Source of the DNA: RYN-230 sp963837515
Lineage (GTDB): Bacteria; Actinomycetota; Actinomycetes; Streptosporangiales; Streptosporangiaceae
Length of the DNA: 64,000 nt
Direction: 5' to 3'
NCBI GenBank assembly: GCA_963837515.1
Contig: CAWINT010000001.1
Coordinates: forward strand, 124,001-188,000
The translations under genes and the position numbers were made by a program. Below, piece by piece: positions 1 to 9,107 of this stretch (position 1 is the first letter of the stretch; every line of letters starts with the position of its first letter). The notes under the pieces are model-generated. The model was not told where the DNA came from and ran no database searches. It worked only from the letters and a program-made list of their open reading frames with translations.

Positions 1-34
1 GGCGGTCAGGGGGCCGGCGGTTGAACGCGGCGGG

Positions 35-2353
35 TCAGGGGGTGCCCACGGTCGCGGCATGCACCATGAGCAGGGAGTCCGGCGGGGTGAGATCCACCCC
101 GTCCGGGTCGTTGAGAAAGCCGGGGCCCGTTCCCGGGTGGCCGGTGTGCCCGTACTGCCAGACGATCCGGTTGGTGACCGGGTCGATCACGATCACCCGG
201 TCGTTGTAGTCGTCGTTGACCAGGATGTCCCCGTTGGGCAGCGGAAGCGCCAGCGACGGGTGGTTCAGCCCGGCGAACCGCCACAGCCGCCGCCCGCTGG
301 CGGTGAACTCCACCACCTGGCCGGGCGTGGAGTAGTCCACGGTCAGGTAACGGCCCGGGGCGATCTCGTTGCTGTCGGACGGGTAGGCGACGCCGGGCGG
401 GTTGGCTGACCAGGAGACGTGGCCGGACAGGCTCATCGCGTTGGCCCAGTCTCCGTTGATCTCGGTCACCAGGTACTGCCCGTTGGTCATCGGGAAGGCG
501 CCATTGGGACTGCCCCAGTGCTGCGGCGGGCTGTGCCAGCACGCCCCGCTGGTCTGGCCGATGACCCGCAGTGGCTGGTGGGCCGGCGGCCGGATCAGCA
601 GGACCCGGCAGTTCTTGATGTCCGCGGTGAGCAGCGTGCCGCCGGGCAGCAGCATCGCGTCGTCCGGGTTGGACAGGTGGTTCGGGCCCGCACCGGGGTG
701 TCCGGGCACGCCGTAGCGGTACACGATCCGGTGTGTGGCGATGTCGATCACGCTGATGACCGAATCGTCCTCCTGGGTGGCGATGATCCGACGGCCGTCC
801 GGGGAGAAGAAGGCGTCGTCCGGGACCAGGAAGGTCTGCCCGCGGGGCAGGTCCCCGGGGGCCGGGAACCGCCACCGGACCCGGCCCTGGGGGTCCACGA
901 TGAGCAGCCGGTTGTTCCTGTGGTCGGCGATCAGGACGTCGCCGGGCAGCACGGCCGGATCGGAATGCGGGGCCAGGTGGCCCGGGCCCGGCGGCGGGCT
1001 GAGCCACGGCTGGCTGGCCAGCACGGGGCTGGTGGCTGCGGCGCCGCCCGGGCCCGCGGTGCGGCCCGCCGCCGGGGCGGCCGCCAGTGGGCCCTCAGCC
1101 GCGTCGGCCGACGTCCCGCCCGCCTGCCCGGCGGGCGAGGAGGCGTCGGCGGGCGAGGAGGCGTCGGCGGGGTCGCCGGCTACCCGGATGAGGGTGACCG
1201 ACGGCACGGCGTGCGACCCGTTGTCCCCGCCAACCACGAACGCGGTGTCCCCGAGCACCGCGGTGGCGGCGTTCGCCACCGGGTTCGGCAGGGCACCGGC
1301 CACGCTGGTGCCGGGCTGCCCGGGGCGGTAGCGGAGCACGAGGCTGCTCGGCAGCGCGCCGCCGGCCGGGGCGGTCGCCCGCTGTCCGGCCGGCGCCTGC
1401 GCGCTGATCTGGCCCCCAGCCACGAACAGCGAGCCGTCCAGCGCGAACGCTGCGCCGGCCGCGGCGGGCCGGGGCAGGTGCCCGGCCACCACCGCCCGCG
1501 CCCGCCCCTGGCCCCGGCCGGGCAGGTCGATCCGCTGGATGTCGCTGGTCAGGCCGGCCGGGGTCTGGCCGCCGAAGATCCAGATGTGCCGGCCGAGCGC
1601 GGCCACGGCCGGGTAGCGCACCGGAACCGGCAGGGTGGCGGCCGTCCGGAAGCGGCGGCCGTCGGTCGTGGCCAGCACCGACGCGGCGTAACTGGTCCCG
1701 TCGTAACCGCCGAGCAGGTAGGCGGTCCGGCCCACGGTCACCGCGGTCAGGTCGCTGCGCGCGGCGGGCAGCCGGCTGGTCACGGCCGCGGGGTGGCTGC
1801 GGCTGAGGGCCTGCACCGTCGCCACGCTCGCCTTATCCCCGCCGCCGAACAGGAAAGCCTGCCCGCCGAGGGTGGCGCCCGCCGCGTCGTGCGTGGGCGC
1901 CGCCAGCCGGCCCGCCGTCACGGTGCCGCCGGTCACCGGGTCCAGCAGGCTCACGGCCGTACTGGAGGTCGCCTGCGGCGTCAGCCCGCCCGCGATCAGC
2001 AGGTCCGGCCCGTGCGCCAGCACGACCTCCCGGGACACCCCGGCCGGCAGCTGGTAGGGCGCCGGGGCGATGTCCAGGCGCACCGGGCCTGCCGGGCCCG
2101 GCCGCTCCGTCCCCGACGCCGACCGCGGCGTACCGGAGGAGTGGCGGACCGGCCCCGCCGCGGTGCAGGCGGCGGCCACCAGGCTGACGGTGGCGGCGAT
2201 CGCGGTCAGGGCAGCCCCGCGAGCGGCCCGGCGTCCGTGGCGACCGGGCTCCGCCGCATGGGTCTTCGCTGGCTGGCCGCCCGCTGGCTGGCCGCCCGGC
2301 GGGACCTGGTCAGCCGGGGACTGGCTGACGCGGACCGACCGTCCCGCCGACAC
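35..2353 (-). CDS. Exported Kelch + NHL/PQQ-like double beta-propeller protein
   Basis: A 772-residue protein starting at a GTG that follows an AGGAGG ribosome-binding site about 9 bases upstream. After a basic, low-complexity N-terminus comes a hydrophobic segment ending in a possible lipobox (SLVAAAC, Cys about 63), so it is probably a secreted lipoprotein. Residues about 105-400 contain repeated Kelch-like G-G blades (GGYDG, FGGQ, AGGQ, VGGDNG). A short duplicated linker (PADASSPADASSPA) then joins a second propeller at about 460-772 with NHL/PQQ-type repeats such as DVLIADHRNNRLLIVDPQG and DGDxLVNDDYNDRVIVID. Propellers of this kind usually bind partners or carbohydrates; no catalytic residues are recognisable. 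The substrate is unknown. The gene stands alone, downstream of fadD on the same strand. Confidence 0.8.
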   Translation of the reverse strand: MSAGRSVRVSQSPADQVPPGGQPAGGQPAKTHAAEPGRHGRRAARGAALTAIAATVSLVAAACTAAGPVRHSSGTPRSASGTERPGPAGPVRLDIAPAPYQLPAGVSREVVLAHGPDLLIAGGLTPQATSSTAVSLLDPVTGGTVTAGRLAAPTHDAAGATLGGQAFLFGGGDKASVATVQALSRSHPAAVTSRLPAARSDLTAVTVGRTAYLLGGYDGTSYAASVLATTDGRRFRTAATLPVPVRYPAVAALGRHIWIFGGQTPAGLTSDIQRIDLPGRGQGRARAVVAGHLPRPAAAGAAFALDGSLFVAGGQISAQAPAGQRATAPAGGALPSSLVLRYRPGQPGTSVAGALPNPVANAATAVLGDTAFVVGGDNGSHAVPSVTLIRVAGDPADASSPADASSPAGQAGGTSADAAEGPLAAAPAAGRTAGPGGAAATSPVLASQPWLSPPPGPGHLAPHSDPAVLPGDVLIADHRNNRLLIVDPQGRVRWRFPAPGDLPRGQTFLVPDDAFFSPDGRRIIATQEDDSVISVIDIATHRIVYRYGVPGHPGAGPNHLSNPDDAMLLPGGTLLTADIKNCRVLLIRPPAHQPLRVIGQTSGACWHSPPQHWGSPNGAFPMTNGQYLVTEINGDWANAMSLSGHVSWSANPPGVAYPSDSNEIAPGRYLTVDYSTPGQVVEFTASGRRLWRFAGLNHPSLALPLPNGDILVNDDYNDRVIVIDPVTNRIVWQYGHTGHPGTGPGFLNDPDGVDLTPPDSLLMVHAATVGTP

Positions 2354-2718
2354 GGCATCATCCTCCTGGACCCGGGCCTACCGCTGTGCTGCGTCCTGCT
2401 AGTGCCCCCGAGGCCGCTCAGCGAACATAACAGCCCGCGCTGATCGGGACGCGGCGGGCTGGCTGCGGCACCGATCCAGCGCCGAGCGCGGAACGGGGTT
2501 TCCAGCCTGGCATCCATGGCGCATTGTGCGGGCCCGATCGGCGCAAAGTAATCACCCGCTCCGGGCGAACGCCCGGGGGCGGGACACCCACGGAAGGACG
2601 CACCGACGGTGTGCTATCGGCGGGGGTGAGGCGATCAGCGGTGTGCATTACCCCCCCGGACAGGGAGGTAATGCACACCGCTGATTGATTGGCACCGCGC
2701 CCGGTGCCGCGGGAGAGC
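2354..2718. other. Intergenic gap between the propeller gene and fadD
   Basis: This 365-base gap contains no convincing coding sequence. Its only clear content is the perfect inverted repeat at 2634-2685, plus whatever promoter drives the leftward propeller gene. I see no clear -35/-10 pair. Confidence 0.6.
2634..2685 (-). terminator. Perfect 19-bp inverted repeat after fadD
   Basis: Arms 2634-2652 and 2667-2685 are exact reverse complements around a 14-base loop, 34 bases beyond the fadD stop codon. The position suggests a factor-independent terminator for fadD. The arms are not followed by a run of T, and each holds the 10-mer GGTGTGCATT (or its complement), which also occurs in the fadD leader near 4399-4408. 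A protein-binding site is therefore possible. Confidence 0.6.
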
Positions 2719-4380
2719 TCAGGCGGTTTCGGTGCCGGCGGCATCGTCCAGGTTTAGTTCGGTGACCGAGGACTCGCGCATCTTGAACTTCTGCACCTTG
2801 CCGGTCACCGTCATGGGGAATTCGCCGGTGATCCTCAGGTACCGGGGGACCTTGAAATGCGCGATCTGGCCCCGGCAGTACTCCCGCAGTTCCTCCTCGG
2901 TCAGCGACTGCCCCGGGCGGAGCTTGACCCAGGCGCAGATCTCCTCGCCGTAACGCAGGTCGGGCACCCCGATCACCTGCACGTCCTCGATGGCCGGGTG
3001 GCCGTAGAGGAACTCCTCGATCTCCCGCGGGTACACGTTCTCCCCACCCCGGATGATCATGTCCTTGATCCGGCCGACGATGTTGAGGTACCCCGCCTCG
3101 TCCATCTCGGCCAGGTCGCCGGTGTGCATCCAGCGGGCCCGGTCGATCACGTCCGCGGTCTGCTCCGGGTCGTCCCAGTAGCCGAGCATCACCGAGTAGC
3201 CGCGGGTGCACAGCTCCCCGGGAGTGCCCCGGGGCACGACCAGGCCGGTTTCCGGGTCGATCACCTTGACCTCGAGGTGCGGGTGCACCCGGCCCACGGT
3301 GGCCACCCGCCGCTCCATGTCGTCGTCCGCCGTGGTCTGGGCGGACACCGGGGACGTCTCGGTCATCCCGTAGCAGATCGTCACCTCGGTCATGTGCATC
3401 TCGCTGACCACCCGCTTCATGACCTCGACCGGGCACGGCGACCCGGCCATGATCCCGGTCCGCAGGGTGGACAGGTCATAGGACGCGAAGTCAGGCAGCG
3501 CCAGGTCCGCGATGAACATGGTCGGCACCCCGTACAGCGACGTGCACCGTTCCGCCACCACGGCCCGCAAGGTGGCGGCCGGGTCGAACCCGGGAGCGGG
3601 GATGACGATGGCCGCCCCGTGCGTGGTGCACGCCAGGTTGCCCAGCACCATGCCGAAGCAGTGGTAGAAGGGCACCGGGATGCACACCCGGTCGGCTGCG
3701 GTATAGCGGCAGCCCTCGCCGATGAAGAAGCCGTTGTTCAGGATGTTGTGGTGGGACAGGGTGGCGCCTTTGGGGAAGCCCGTCGTGCCGCTGGTGTACT
3801 GGATGTTGATCGGGTCGTCGAAGGACAGCCCGGCCTCCCGCTCGGCCAACTGGTCGCCCCCGCCGGCCACCGGCATGGCCCCGGCCACGAACAGCTCGTC
3901 CCAGTCGGCCGAGCCCAGGTAGATCACCCGGCTGAGCCCGGGCAGGCCCGGGCTGACCTCCTCGATCATGGCCCGGTAGTTGCTGGTCTTGAACGACTCC
4001 GCGCTGACCAGCACCGTGACCCCGGACTGGCGCAGCGCGTAGCCCACTTCGTGGCTGCGGTAGGCCGGGTTGATGTTCACCAGGATCACGCCCGCCTTGG
4101 CCGTGGCGTACTGCAGCAGCACCCACTCCGGGCAGTTGGGCGCCCAGATGCCAACCCGGTCGCCCGCCTCGATCCCCGCCGCGATCAGGCTCCGGGCCAG
4201 CGTGTCGGTGTCCGCGTCGAACTGCGCGTAGGTCCAGCGCCGGCCGGACGGCACGTCCACCAGCGCCTCCCGGCCGCCGTGCTCGGCCGCGATGCGCCGC
4301 AGGTTCGCGCCGACGGTCTCGCCGAGCAGCGGCTTCGCCGCGGTCCCGTGACTGTACGAGGGCTGCGCTGAACCGGTCAT
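2719..4380 (-). CDS. fadD: Fatty acyl-CoA synthetase (AMP-binding, FadD type)
   Basis: This 553-residue member of the adenylate-forming (ANL) superfamily would activate a fatty acid with ATP and join it to CoA in the cytoplasm. The P-loop motif YTSGTTGFPKGATLSHHN lies near residue 190. The core motif YGMTETSPV follows, then GDLAEMDEAGYLNIVGRIKDM (hinge at the GRIKD), RGGENVYPREIEE, and the catalytic C-terminal lysine in PMTVTGKVQKFKM. All the hallmarks are intact and the length is normal for FadD. The ATG is preceded by GGAGGAG. The gene diverges from the nfeD/SPFH pair. Chain-length preference cannot be read from the sequence. Confidence 0.9.
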   Translation of the reverse strand: MTGSAQPSYSHGTAAKPLLGETVGANLRRIAAEHGGREALVDVPSGRRWTYAQFDADTDTLARSLIAAGIEAGDRVGIWAPNCPEWVLLQYATAKAGVILVNINPAYRSHEVGYALRQSGVTVLVSAESFKTSNYRAMIEEVSPGLPGLSRVIYLGSADWDELFVAGAMPVAGGGDQLAEREAGLSFDDPINIQYTSGTTGFPKGATLSHHNILNNGFFIGEGCRYTAADRVCIPVPFYHCFGMVLGNLACTTHGAAIVIPAPGFDPAATLRAVVAERCTSLYGVPTMFIADLALPDFASYDLSTLRTGIMAGSPCPVEVMKRVVSEMHMTEVTICYGMTETSPVSAQTTADDDMERRVATVGRVHPHLEVKVIDPETGLVVPRGTPGELCTRGYSVMLGYWDDPEQTADVIDRARWMHTGDLAEMDEAGYLNIVGRIKDMIIRGGENVYPREIEEFLYGHPAIEDVQVIGVPDLRYGEEICAWVKLRPGQSLTEEELREYCRGQIAHFKVPRYLRITGEFPMTVTGKVQKFKMRESSVTELNLDDAAGTETA

Positions 4381-4701
4381 GACAACTCCTCCGACGTTGA
4401 ATGCACACCATCATCCCGTTCCGGGTGCCGCGGCGGTAGGCCAGCCGGACGGCTGCGGACCCGGGGGCGGGGGTTCCGGCGGGCCGGGGCCGTCAGGCCG
4501 GAGATCGGCCGGATGGCCGCGGGCCGGGGCGGTGGGACCCAGCCGGGCCCGGGCCGTTGGGCGGGAAGGTCTCCCGCACCGGGGGAGGGGACCTTCAGCG
4601 CTCGCGGGGGGCGCGCTGCCGGGGTTACTGTCAGGAAGAGGGCCGGGCAGCGGTCGCGTGCGCACGCCGCGCACGCCGCCGCTCCCGCTCCGGGAGTAGC
4701 C
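4381..4701. other. Divergent fadD / nfeD intergenic region
   Basis: About 320 bases between the divergent fadD and nfeD starts. It should contain both promoters, but none is clear. An in-frame extension of the nfeD reading frame to 4513 looks like low-complexity leader translation rather than protein. The GGTGTGCATT motif of the fadD leader lies near 4399-4408. Confidence 0.5.
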
Positions 4702-5133
4702 ATGGGGTGGTGGATTGTCTGGCTCGTCCTGGCCGCGGTGCTGGGTGTGGCCGAGGTGCTGACGACGACCCTGGCCTTCGGCCTGGTCGCCGCGGCCGCC
4801 GCGGTCGCGGCGGTGGTCGGCGGCCTGGGCGGCGGTCTCCCGTTCCAGCTCGGGGCGTTCGCGGTCGCGGCCGCGGCCGGGCTGGGCGTGGTCCGGCCCA
4901 TTGCCCTCCGGCACATCAAGCAGCCGCCGATACTGCGCACCGGGGCCTCGGCCCTGGTGGGGCGATCGGCCCGGGTGCTGGAAGAGGTTTCCGACCACGC
5001 TGGGCAGGTCCGCATCGGCGGCGAGGTGTGGTCGGCCCGCTCCTATGACGAGTCCCAGGTCATCCCCGCGGGCTCCACCGTCAACGTCTTCGCGATCGAG
5101 GGCGCCACCGCACTCGTACATCCCCGGGAGTAG
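4702..5133 (+). CDS. NfeD family membrane protein
   Basis: A 143-residue protein (MGWWIVWLVLAAVLGVAEVL...) with two or three N-terminal membrane segments. A C-terminal soluble OB-fold-like domain follows (GASALVGRSARVLEEV...GGEVWSARS...PAGSTVNVFAIEGATALV), which is the NfeD C-terminal pattern. NfeD proteins are co-encoded with SPFH/stomatin proteins and are thought to assist them at membranes. That pairing is present here: the SPFH gene starts 2 bases after this stop. The ATG at 4702 was chosen because the first transmembrane segment begins there and the upstream extension is low-complexity. Confidence 0.85.
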   Translation: MGWWIVWLVLAAVLGVAEVLTTTLAFGLVAAAAAVAAVVGGLGGGLPFQLGAFAVAAAAGLGVVRPIALRHIKQPPILRTGASALVGRSARVLEEVSDHAGQVRIGGEVWSARSYDESQVIPAGSTVNVFAIEGATALVHPRE

Positions 5134-5135
5134 CC

Positions 5136-6194
5136 ATGGAACTGGCTGGGCTCGTGGCCGCCGTTGTCGCGGTCATTCTCGTATTGCTCGTGGTCGGCAG
5201 GACGGTCCGGATCGTGCCGCAGGCACGGGCCCGGAACGTCGAGCGGTTCGGCCGGTACCGCAAGACGCTGGAGCCGGGGATGAACTTCATCGTCCCCATC
5301 GTGGACCGGGTCAAGCCGCTCATCGACCTGCGGGAGCAGGTCGTGTCGTTCCGTGGCCAGCCGGTGATCACCGAGGACAACCTGGTGGTGAGCATCGACA
5401 CGGTGCTGTTCTTCCAGGTCACCGATCCGCGGGCGGCCGACTACGAGATCGTCAACTACATCCAGGCCATCGAGCAGATCACCGCGACCATGCTGCGCAG
5501 CGTGATCGGGAACATGGACCTGGAGGAGACCCTGACCTCGCGTGACAAGATCAACACGATGCTGCGTAGCGTGCTTGACGACGCGTCGGGCAAGTGGGGA
5601 CTCCGGGTCACCCGGGTGGAGATCAAGGCCATCGACCCGCCGAAGAGCGTCATCGATGCGATGGAGAAGCAGATGCGGGCCGAGCGGGAGAAGCGCGCCG
5701 CCGTGCTCACCGCCGAGGGCGTCCGCCAGGCCAAGATCCTCACCGCCGAAGGGGAGAAGCAGAGTTCCATCCTGCGCGCCGAAGGCGACCGGCAGAGCCA
5801 GATCCTGCGGGCCGAGGGGCAGAGCCAGGCCATCGGCACCGTGTTCCGCGCCGTCCACGAGGGTGACGCCGACCCGAAGGTGCTGGCCTACCAGTACCTG
5901 CAGACGCTGCCGCAGCTGGCGCAGGCAGAGGGCAACACGTTCTGGGTGATCCCCAGCGAGGTCACCACCGCGCTCAAGACGCTCAGCACCGCCTTCTCCG
6001 GGGCCGGCGACGCGGCCGGGCCCAGCCCGGACGGCGGGCCCGCGGCCCGCGCCGGGGACGGCGGGCCTGCGGCGCGGGCTGGCGACGGCCTGGCCGGTGC
6101 CGTCCCGGCCAGCCCCCGGCCGGCCGAACTGGCCCCTGGCCAGGAAACCAACGGCGCAGCCACCGGGCCGGCCCCGCAGGCACCGCCGGCCTAA
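5136..6194 (+). CDS. SPFH / Band 7 (stomatin-like) membrane protein
   Basis: A 352-residue SPFH-domain protein. Residues 1-22 form a membrane anchor and about 25-190 the Band 7 domain (VERFGRYRKTLEPGMNFIVPIVDRVK; DLREQVVSFRGQPVITEDN). Next is a helical region with repeated AEG heptads (KILTAEGEKQSSILRAEGDR) that should form coiled-coil oligomers. The C-terminus is a Gly/Ala/Pro-rich tail containing a duplicated GGPAARAGD unit. Family members organise membrane domains and partner with NfeD; the preceding gene is nfeD, so the two are translationally coupled. The tail is probably disordered and is not part of the family core. Confidence 0.9.
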   Translation: MELAGLVAAVVAVILVLLVVGRTVRIVPQARARNVERFGRYRKTLEPGMNFIVPIVDRVKPLIDLREQVVSFRGQPVITEDNLVVSIDTVLFFQVTDPRAADYEIVNYIQAIEQITATMLRSVIGNMDLEETLTSRDKINTMLRSVLDDASGKWGLRVTRVEIKAIDPPKSVIDAMEKQMRAEREKRAAVLTAEGVRQAKILTAEGEKQSSILRAEGDRQSQILRAEGQSQAIGTVFRAVHEGDADPKVLAYQYLQTLPQLAQAEGNTFWVIPSEVTTALKTLSTAFSGAGDAAGPSPDGGPAARAGDGGPAARAGDGLAGAVPASPRPAELAPGQETNGAATGPAPQAPPA

Positions 6195-6305
6195 CGCCCG
6201 CTGCGACGCGCTGCCCGACCGTCAGCGGCGGGCAGCGCGGCGGGTTGTGCCCGGGCGGCTGCGGCCCGGGGTGACTGGCACGGCGCCGCGGCCATTCGTT
6301 GGGCT

Positions 6306-7178
6306 TCAGAAGCGGACGGCGAGGCCTACGGTGAGCAGCGCGCCGAACGCGAGCTGGAGGCGGCCGGTCATGGCGAGCGCGCCGATCAGCGCGGGGCCGG
6401 CCGCGCTGCGGCGGACCGTCCGCACCGGTGCCAGCGCCAGCGGCAGCGCGGCCAGGGTGAGCAGCGCCAGGGGGCGCGCCGCGGCCAGCGCCGCCGCGAC
6501 CGCAAACGGGAGCAGCATGCAGGCCAGGTACAGCGCCCGGGTCCGCCGGTCACCCAGGATGACCGCGAGGGTCCGCTTCCCGGAGACGGTGTCGGACGGG
6601 ATGTCGCGCAGGTTGTTGATCACCAGCAGGGCGCACGCCAGCAGGCCCACCGGCACCGCCGCGGCCACCGCCAGCCAGGGCAGCGAGTCCAGTTCCACGT
6701 AGGCGGTGCCCGCCACGGCGGCCAGGCCGAAGAAGGCGAACACGGCGATCTCGCCCCACCCGTGGTAGCCGTAGGGGTGCCGCCCGCCGGTGTAGGTCCA
6801 GGCGGCCAGCACGGCCGCGGCGCCCAGCAGCACCAGCCACCAGGAGGTCACCGCGGCGAGTGCCAGACCGGCCGCGCAGGCCACCGCGAAACACGCGAAG
6901 GCCGCAGCCCGGACCTGCCGGGGCGGCGCGACGCCCGCGGCCACCAGGCGGAGCGGGCCGACCCGGGCTTCGTCGGTGCCCCGGATCCCATCGCTGTAGT
7001 CGTTCGCGTAGTTCACCCCGACCTGCAGCGCGAGCGCCACGATCAGCGCCAGGATCCCGCGCCACAGCGAGAAATGCCCGTAGCCGAAGGCCACCCCAGA
7101 GCCCACCACGACCGGTACCACGGCGGCGGGCAGGGTTCGCGGCCGCGCGCCCGCAACCCAGTCCCCCGGGGCGGCCAC
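6306..7178 (-). CDS. menA: 1,4-dihydroxy-2-naphthoate polyprenyltransferase
   Basis: A UbiA-superfamily membrane prenyltransferase of about 290 residues that attaches the polyprenyl tail in menaquinone synthesis. The Asp-rich prenyl-diphosphate/Mg site is clear (NYANDYSDGIRGTDEARVGP) and is followed by multiple hydrophobic helices. A second Asp region occurs in NNLRDIPSDTVSGKRTLAV. I chose the GTG at 7178 (AAPGDWVAGARPRTLPAAV), which lies just after the ilvD stop on the same strand. An ATG at 7247 would overlap ilvD by 47 bases and add a non-conserved leader. It may be co-transcribed with ilvD. Confidence 0.88.
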   Translation of the reverse strand: MAAPGDWVAGARPRTLPAAVVPVVVGSGVAFGYGHFSLWRGILALIVALALQVGVNYANDYSDGIRGTDEARVGPLRLVAAGVAPPRQVRAAAFACFAVACAAGLALAAVTSWWLVLLGAAAVLAAWTYTGGRHPYGYHGWGEIAVFAFFGLAAVAGTAYVELDSLPWLAVAAAVPVGLLACALLVINNLRDIPSDTVSGKRTLAVILGDRRTRALYLACMLLPFAVAAALAAARPLALLTLAALPLALAPVRTVRRSAAGPALIGALAMTGRLQLAFGALLTVGLAVRF

Positions 7179-7200
7179 TACGGCCAGCCCTGCGCAGCCG

Positions 7201-9078
7201 TCACTGAGCCGCCCCGCCGGGGAGCTTGCTGATGTCGCGGACCGCACCGGTGGACGCCGAGGTGGCGAGGGCCGCGTAGACCCGCAGCGCCTCGCTCACC
7301 GGCCGGTGCCGGTCCGCGGGCCGGTAGCCGCCGAGGGCGCTGTGCACCCGCTCCCGGCGCTGCTGCAGCTCCGCGTCCGGGACGGCCAGTTCCAGGGACC
7401 GGCCCGGGATGTCGATCTCCACCCGGTCACCGTCCTGCGCCAGCGCGATCACCCCGCCCGCCGCCGCCTCCGGGGCGGCGTGGCAGATGGACAGCCCGGA
7501 GGTGCCGCCGGAGAACCGCCCGTCGGTCACGAGCGCGCAGGCGCGTCCCAGCCCTTTGCCCTTGAGGAAGCTGGTCGGGTACAGCATCTCCTGCATCCCG
7601 GGGCCGCCGGCCGGGCCCTCGTACCGGATGATCACCACGTCACCGGGCTCCACCCGGTCGCCGAGGATCCCCTCGACCGCGGCCTCCTGGCTCTCGAACA
7701 CCTTGGCCGGCCCGGCGAAGCGCCAGAGCTCCTCGGGCACCCCGGCCGTCTTGATGATGGCGCCCTCCGGGGCCAGGTTGCCGTACAGCACGGCCAGCCC
7801 GCCGTCCCGGGTGTAGGCGTTCGGCAGGTCCCGGATGCAGCCGCTCTCCCGGTCCTCGTCCAGGCTGCTCCACCGGGAATCCTGGGAGAACGGCCGGGTG
7901 GTGCGCACCCCGCCGGGGGCGGCGTGGAACAGCTCCACCGCGTCCGCGGTGACCGACGGCGAGCGGAGATCCCAGGCGTCCAGGAACTCGGCCAGCGACG
8001 CGCTGTGCACCGTGTGCACGCCCGGGTTGAGCAGCCCGCCGCGGTTCAGCTCGCCGAGGATGGCCGGGATACCGCCCGCCCGGTGCACGTCCTCCACGTG
8101 GTAGCGGTCGCTGCTGGGCGCGACCTTGCACAGGCACGGCACCTGCCGGGACAGTTCGTCGATCTCCTTGAGCCCGAAGCCGACCCGCGCCTCGTGGGCG
8201 GCGGCCAGCAGGTGCAGGATCGTGTTGGTCGACCCGCCCATGGCCACGTCCAGGGCCATCGCGTTCTCGAACGCGTCCCTGGTGGCGATGGACCGTGGCA
8301 GCACGGACTCGTCGTCGTGCCCGTAGTACCGCCCGGCCAGGTCCACCACCAGCGCGCCGGCCCGCTCGAACAGCCCGCGGCGGGCGGCGTGGGTGGCCAG
8401 CGTCGTCCCGTTGCCGGGCAGCGCCAGCCCGATCGCCTCGGTCAGGCAGTTCATCGAGTTGGCGGTGAACATCCCCGAGCAGGACCCGCAGGTGGGGCAG
8501 GCGTTCTCCTCCATCAGCGCCAGCTGCTCATCGGACACGTTCGGGTCCGCCGACGCGATCATCGGGTTGATCAGGTCCAGCTTCTGCGGGTCGCCCGAGC
8601 CGGTCACCTCGCCCGGCCGCAGCCGCCCGGCCTCCATCGGGCCGCCGGACACGAACACGGTCGGGATGTTCAGCCGCAGCGCGGCCATCAGCATCCCGGG
8701 CGTGATCTTGTCACAGTTGGAGATGCACACCAGGGCGTCCGCGCAGTGCGCGTTGACCATGTACTCGACGGCATCGGCGATCAGCTCACGGCTGGGTAGC
8801 GAGTACAGCATGCCGCCGTGGCCCATGGCGATGCCGTCGTCCACCGCGATCGTGTTGAACTCGCGGGGGACCGCGCCCGCCGCCTGCACCGCCTGCGCCA
8901 CGACCTGGCCGACCTCGCGCAGGTGGACGTGGCCGGGCACGAACTCGGTGAAGCTGTTCGCCACCGCCACGATCGGCTTGCCGATGTCCTCCCGGGCTAC
9001 CCCGGTGGCCCGCAGCAGCGCGCGCGCTCCTGCCATGTTCCTGCCGTGGGTGACCGTCCGGGACCGAAGCGGTGGCAT
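7201..9078 (-). CDS. ilvD: Dihydroxy-acid dehydratase
   Basis: The 625-residue cytoplasmic dehydratase of isoleucine/valine synthesis, converting dihydroxy acids to 2-keto acids with an Fe-S cluster. The start MPPLRSRTVTHGRNMAGARAL is typical of the family. Cluster ligands appear in CISNCDK and in ACPTCGSCSGMFTANSMNCL, with the substrate/Mg motif GGSTNTILH downstream. Length and motifs are complete. The ATG at 9078 is preceded by GGGGAGCAG; a longer in-frame extension upstream overlaps the NERD gene and is not conserved. menA follows 22 bases after the stop. Confidence 0.95.
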   Translation of the reverse strand: MPPLRSRTVTHGRNMAGARALLRATGVAREDIGKPIVAVANSFTEFVPGHVHLREVGQVVAQAVQAAGAVPREFNTIAVDDGIAMGHGGMLYSLPSRELIADAVEYMVNAHCADALVCISNCDKITPGMLMAALRLNIPTVFVSGGPMEAGRLRPGEVTGSGDPQKLDLINPMIASADPNVSDEQLALMEENACPTCGSCSGMFTANSMNCLTEAIGLALPGNGTTLATHAARRGLFERAGALVVDLAGRYYGHDDESVLPRSIATRDAFENAMALDVAMGGSTNTILHLLAAAHEARVGFGLKEIDELSRQVPCLCKVAPSSDRYHVEDVHRAGGIPAILGELNRGGLLNPGVHTVHSASLAEFLDAWDLRSPSVTADAVELFHAAPGGVRTTRPFSQDSRWSSLDEDRESGCIRDLPNAYTRDGGLAVLYGNLAPEGAIIKTAGVPEELWRFAGPAKVFESQEAAVEGILGDRVEPGDVVIIRYEGPAGGPGMQEMLYPTSFLKGKGLGRACALVTDGRFSGGTSGLSICHAAPEAAAGGVIALAQDGDRVEIDIPGRSLELAVPDAELQQRRERVHSALGGYRPADRHRPVSEALRVYAALATSASTGAVRDISKLPGGAAQ

Positions 9079-9107
9079 GACCTGCTCCCCTCGAGGAAGT
9101 GAGGGCC

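Noticed and set aside
419..2443. Long open frame on the plus strand opposite the propeller gene
   Set aside because: Arg/Gly/Val-rich translation with no domain; a typical antisense frame in high-GC DNA, while the minus frame has signal, Kelch and NHL motifs.
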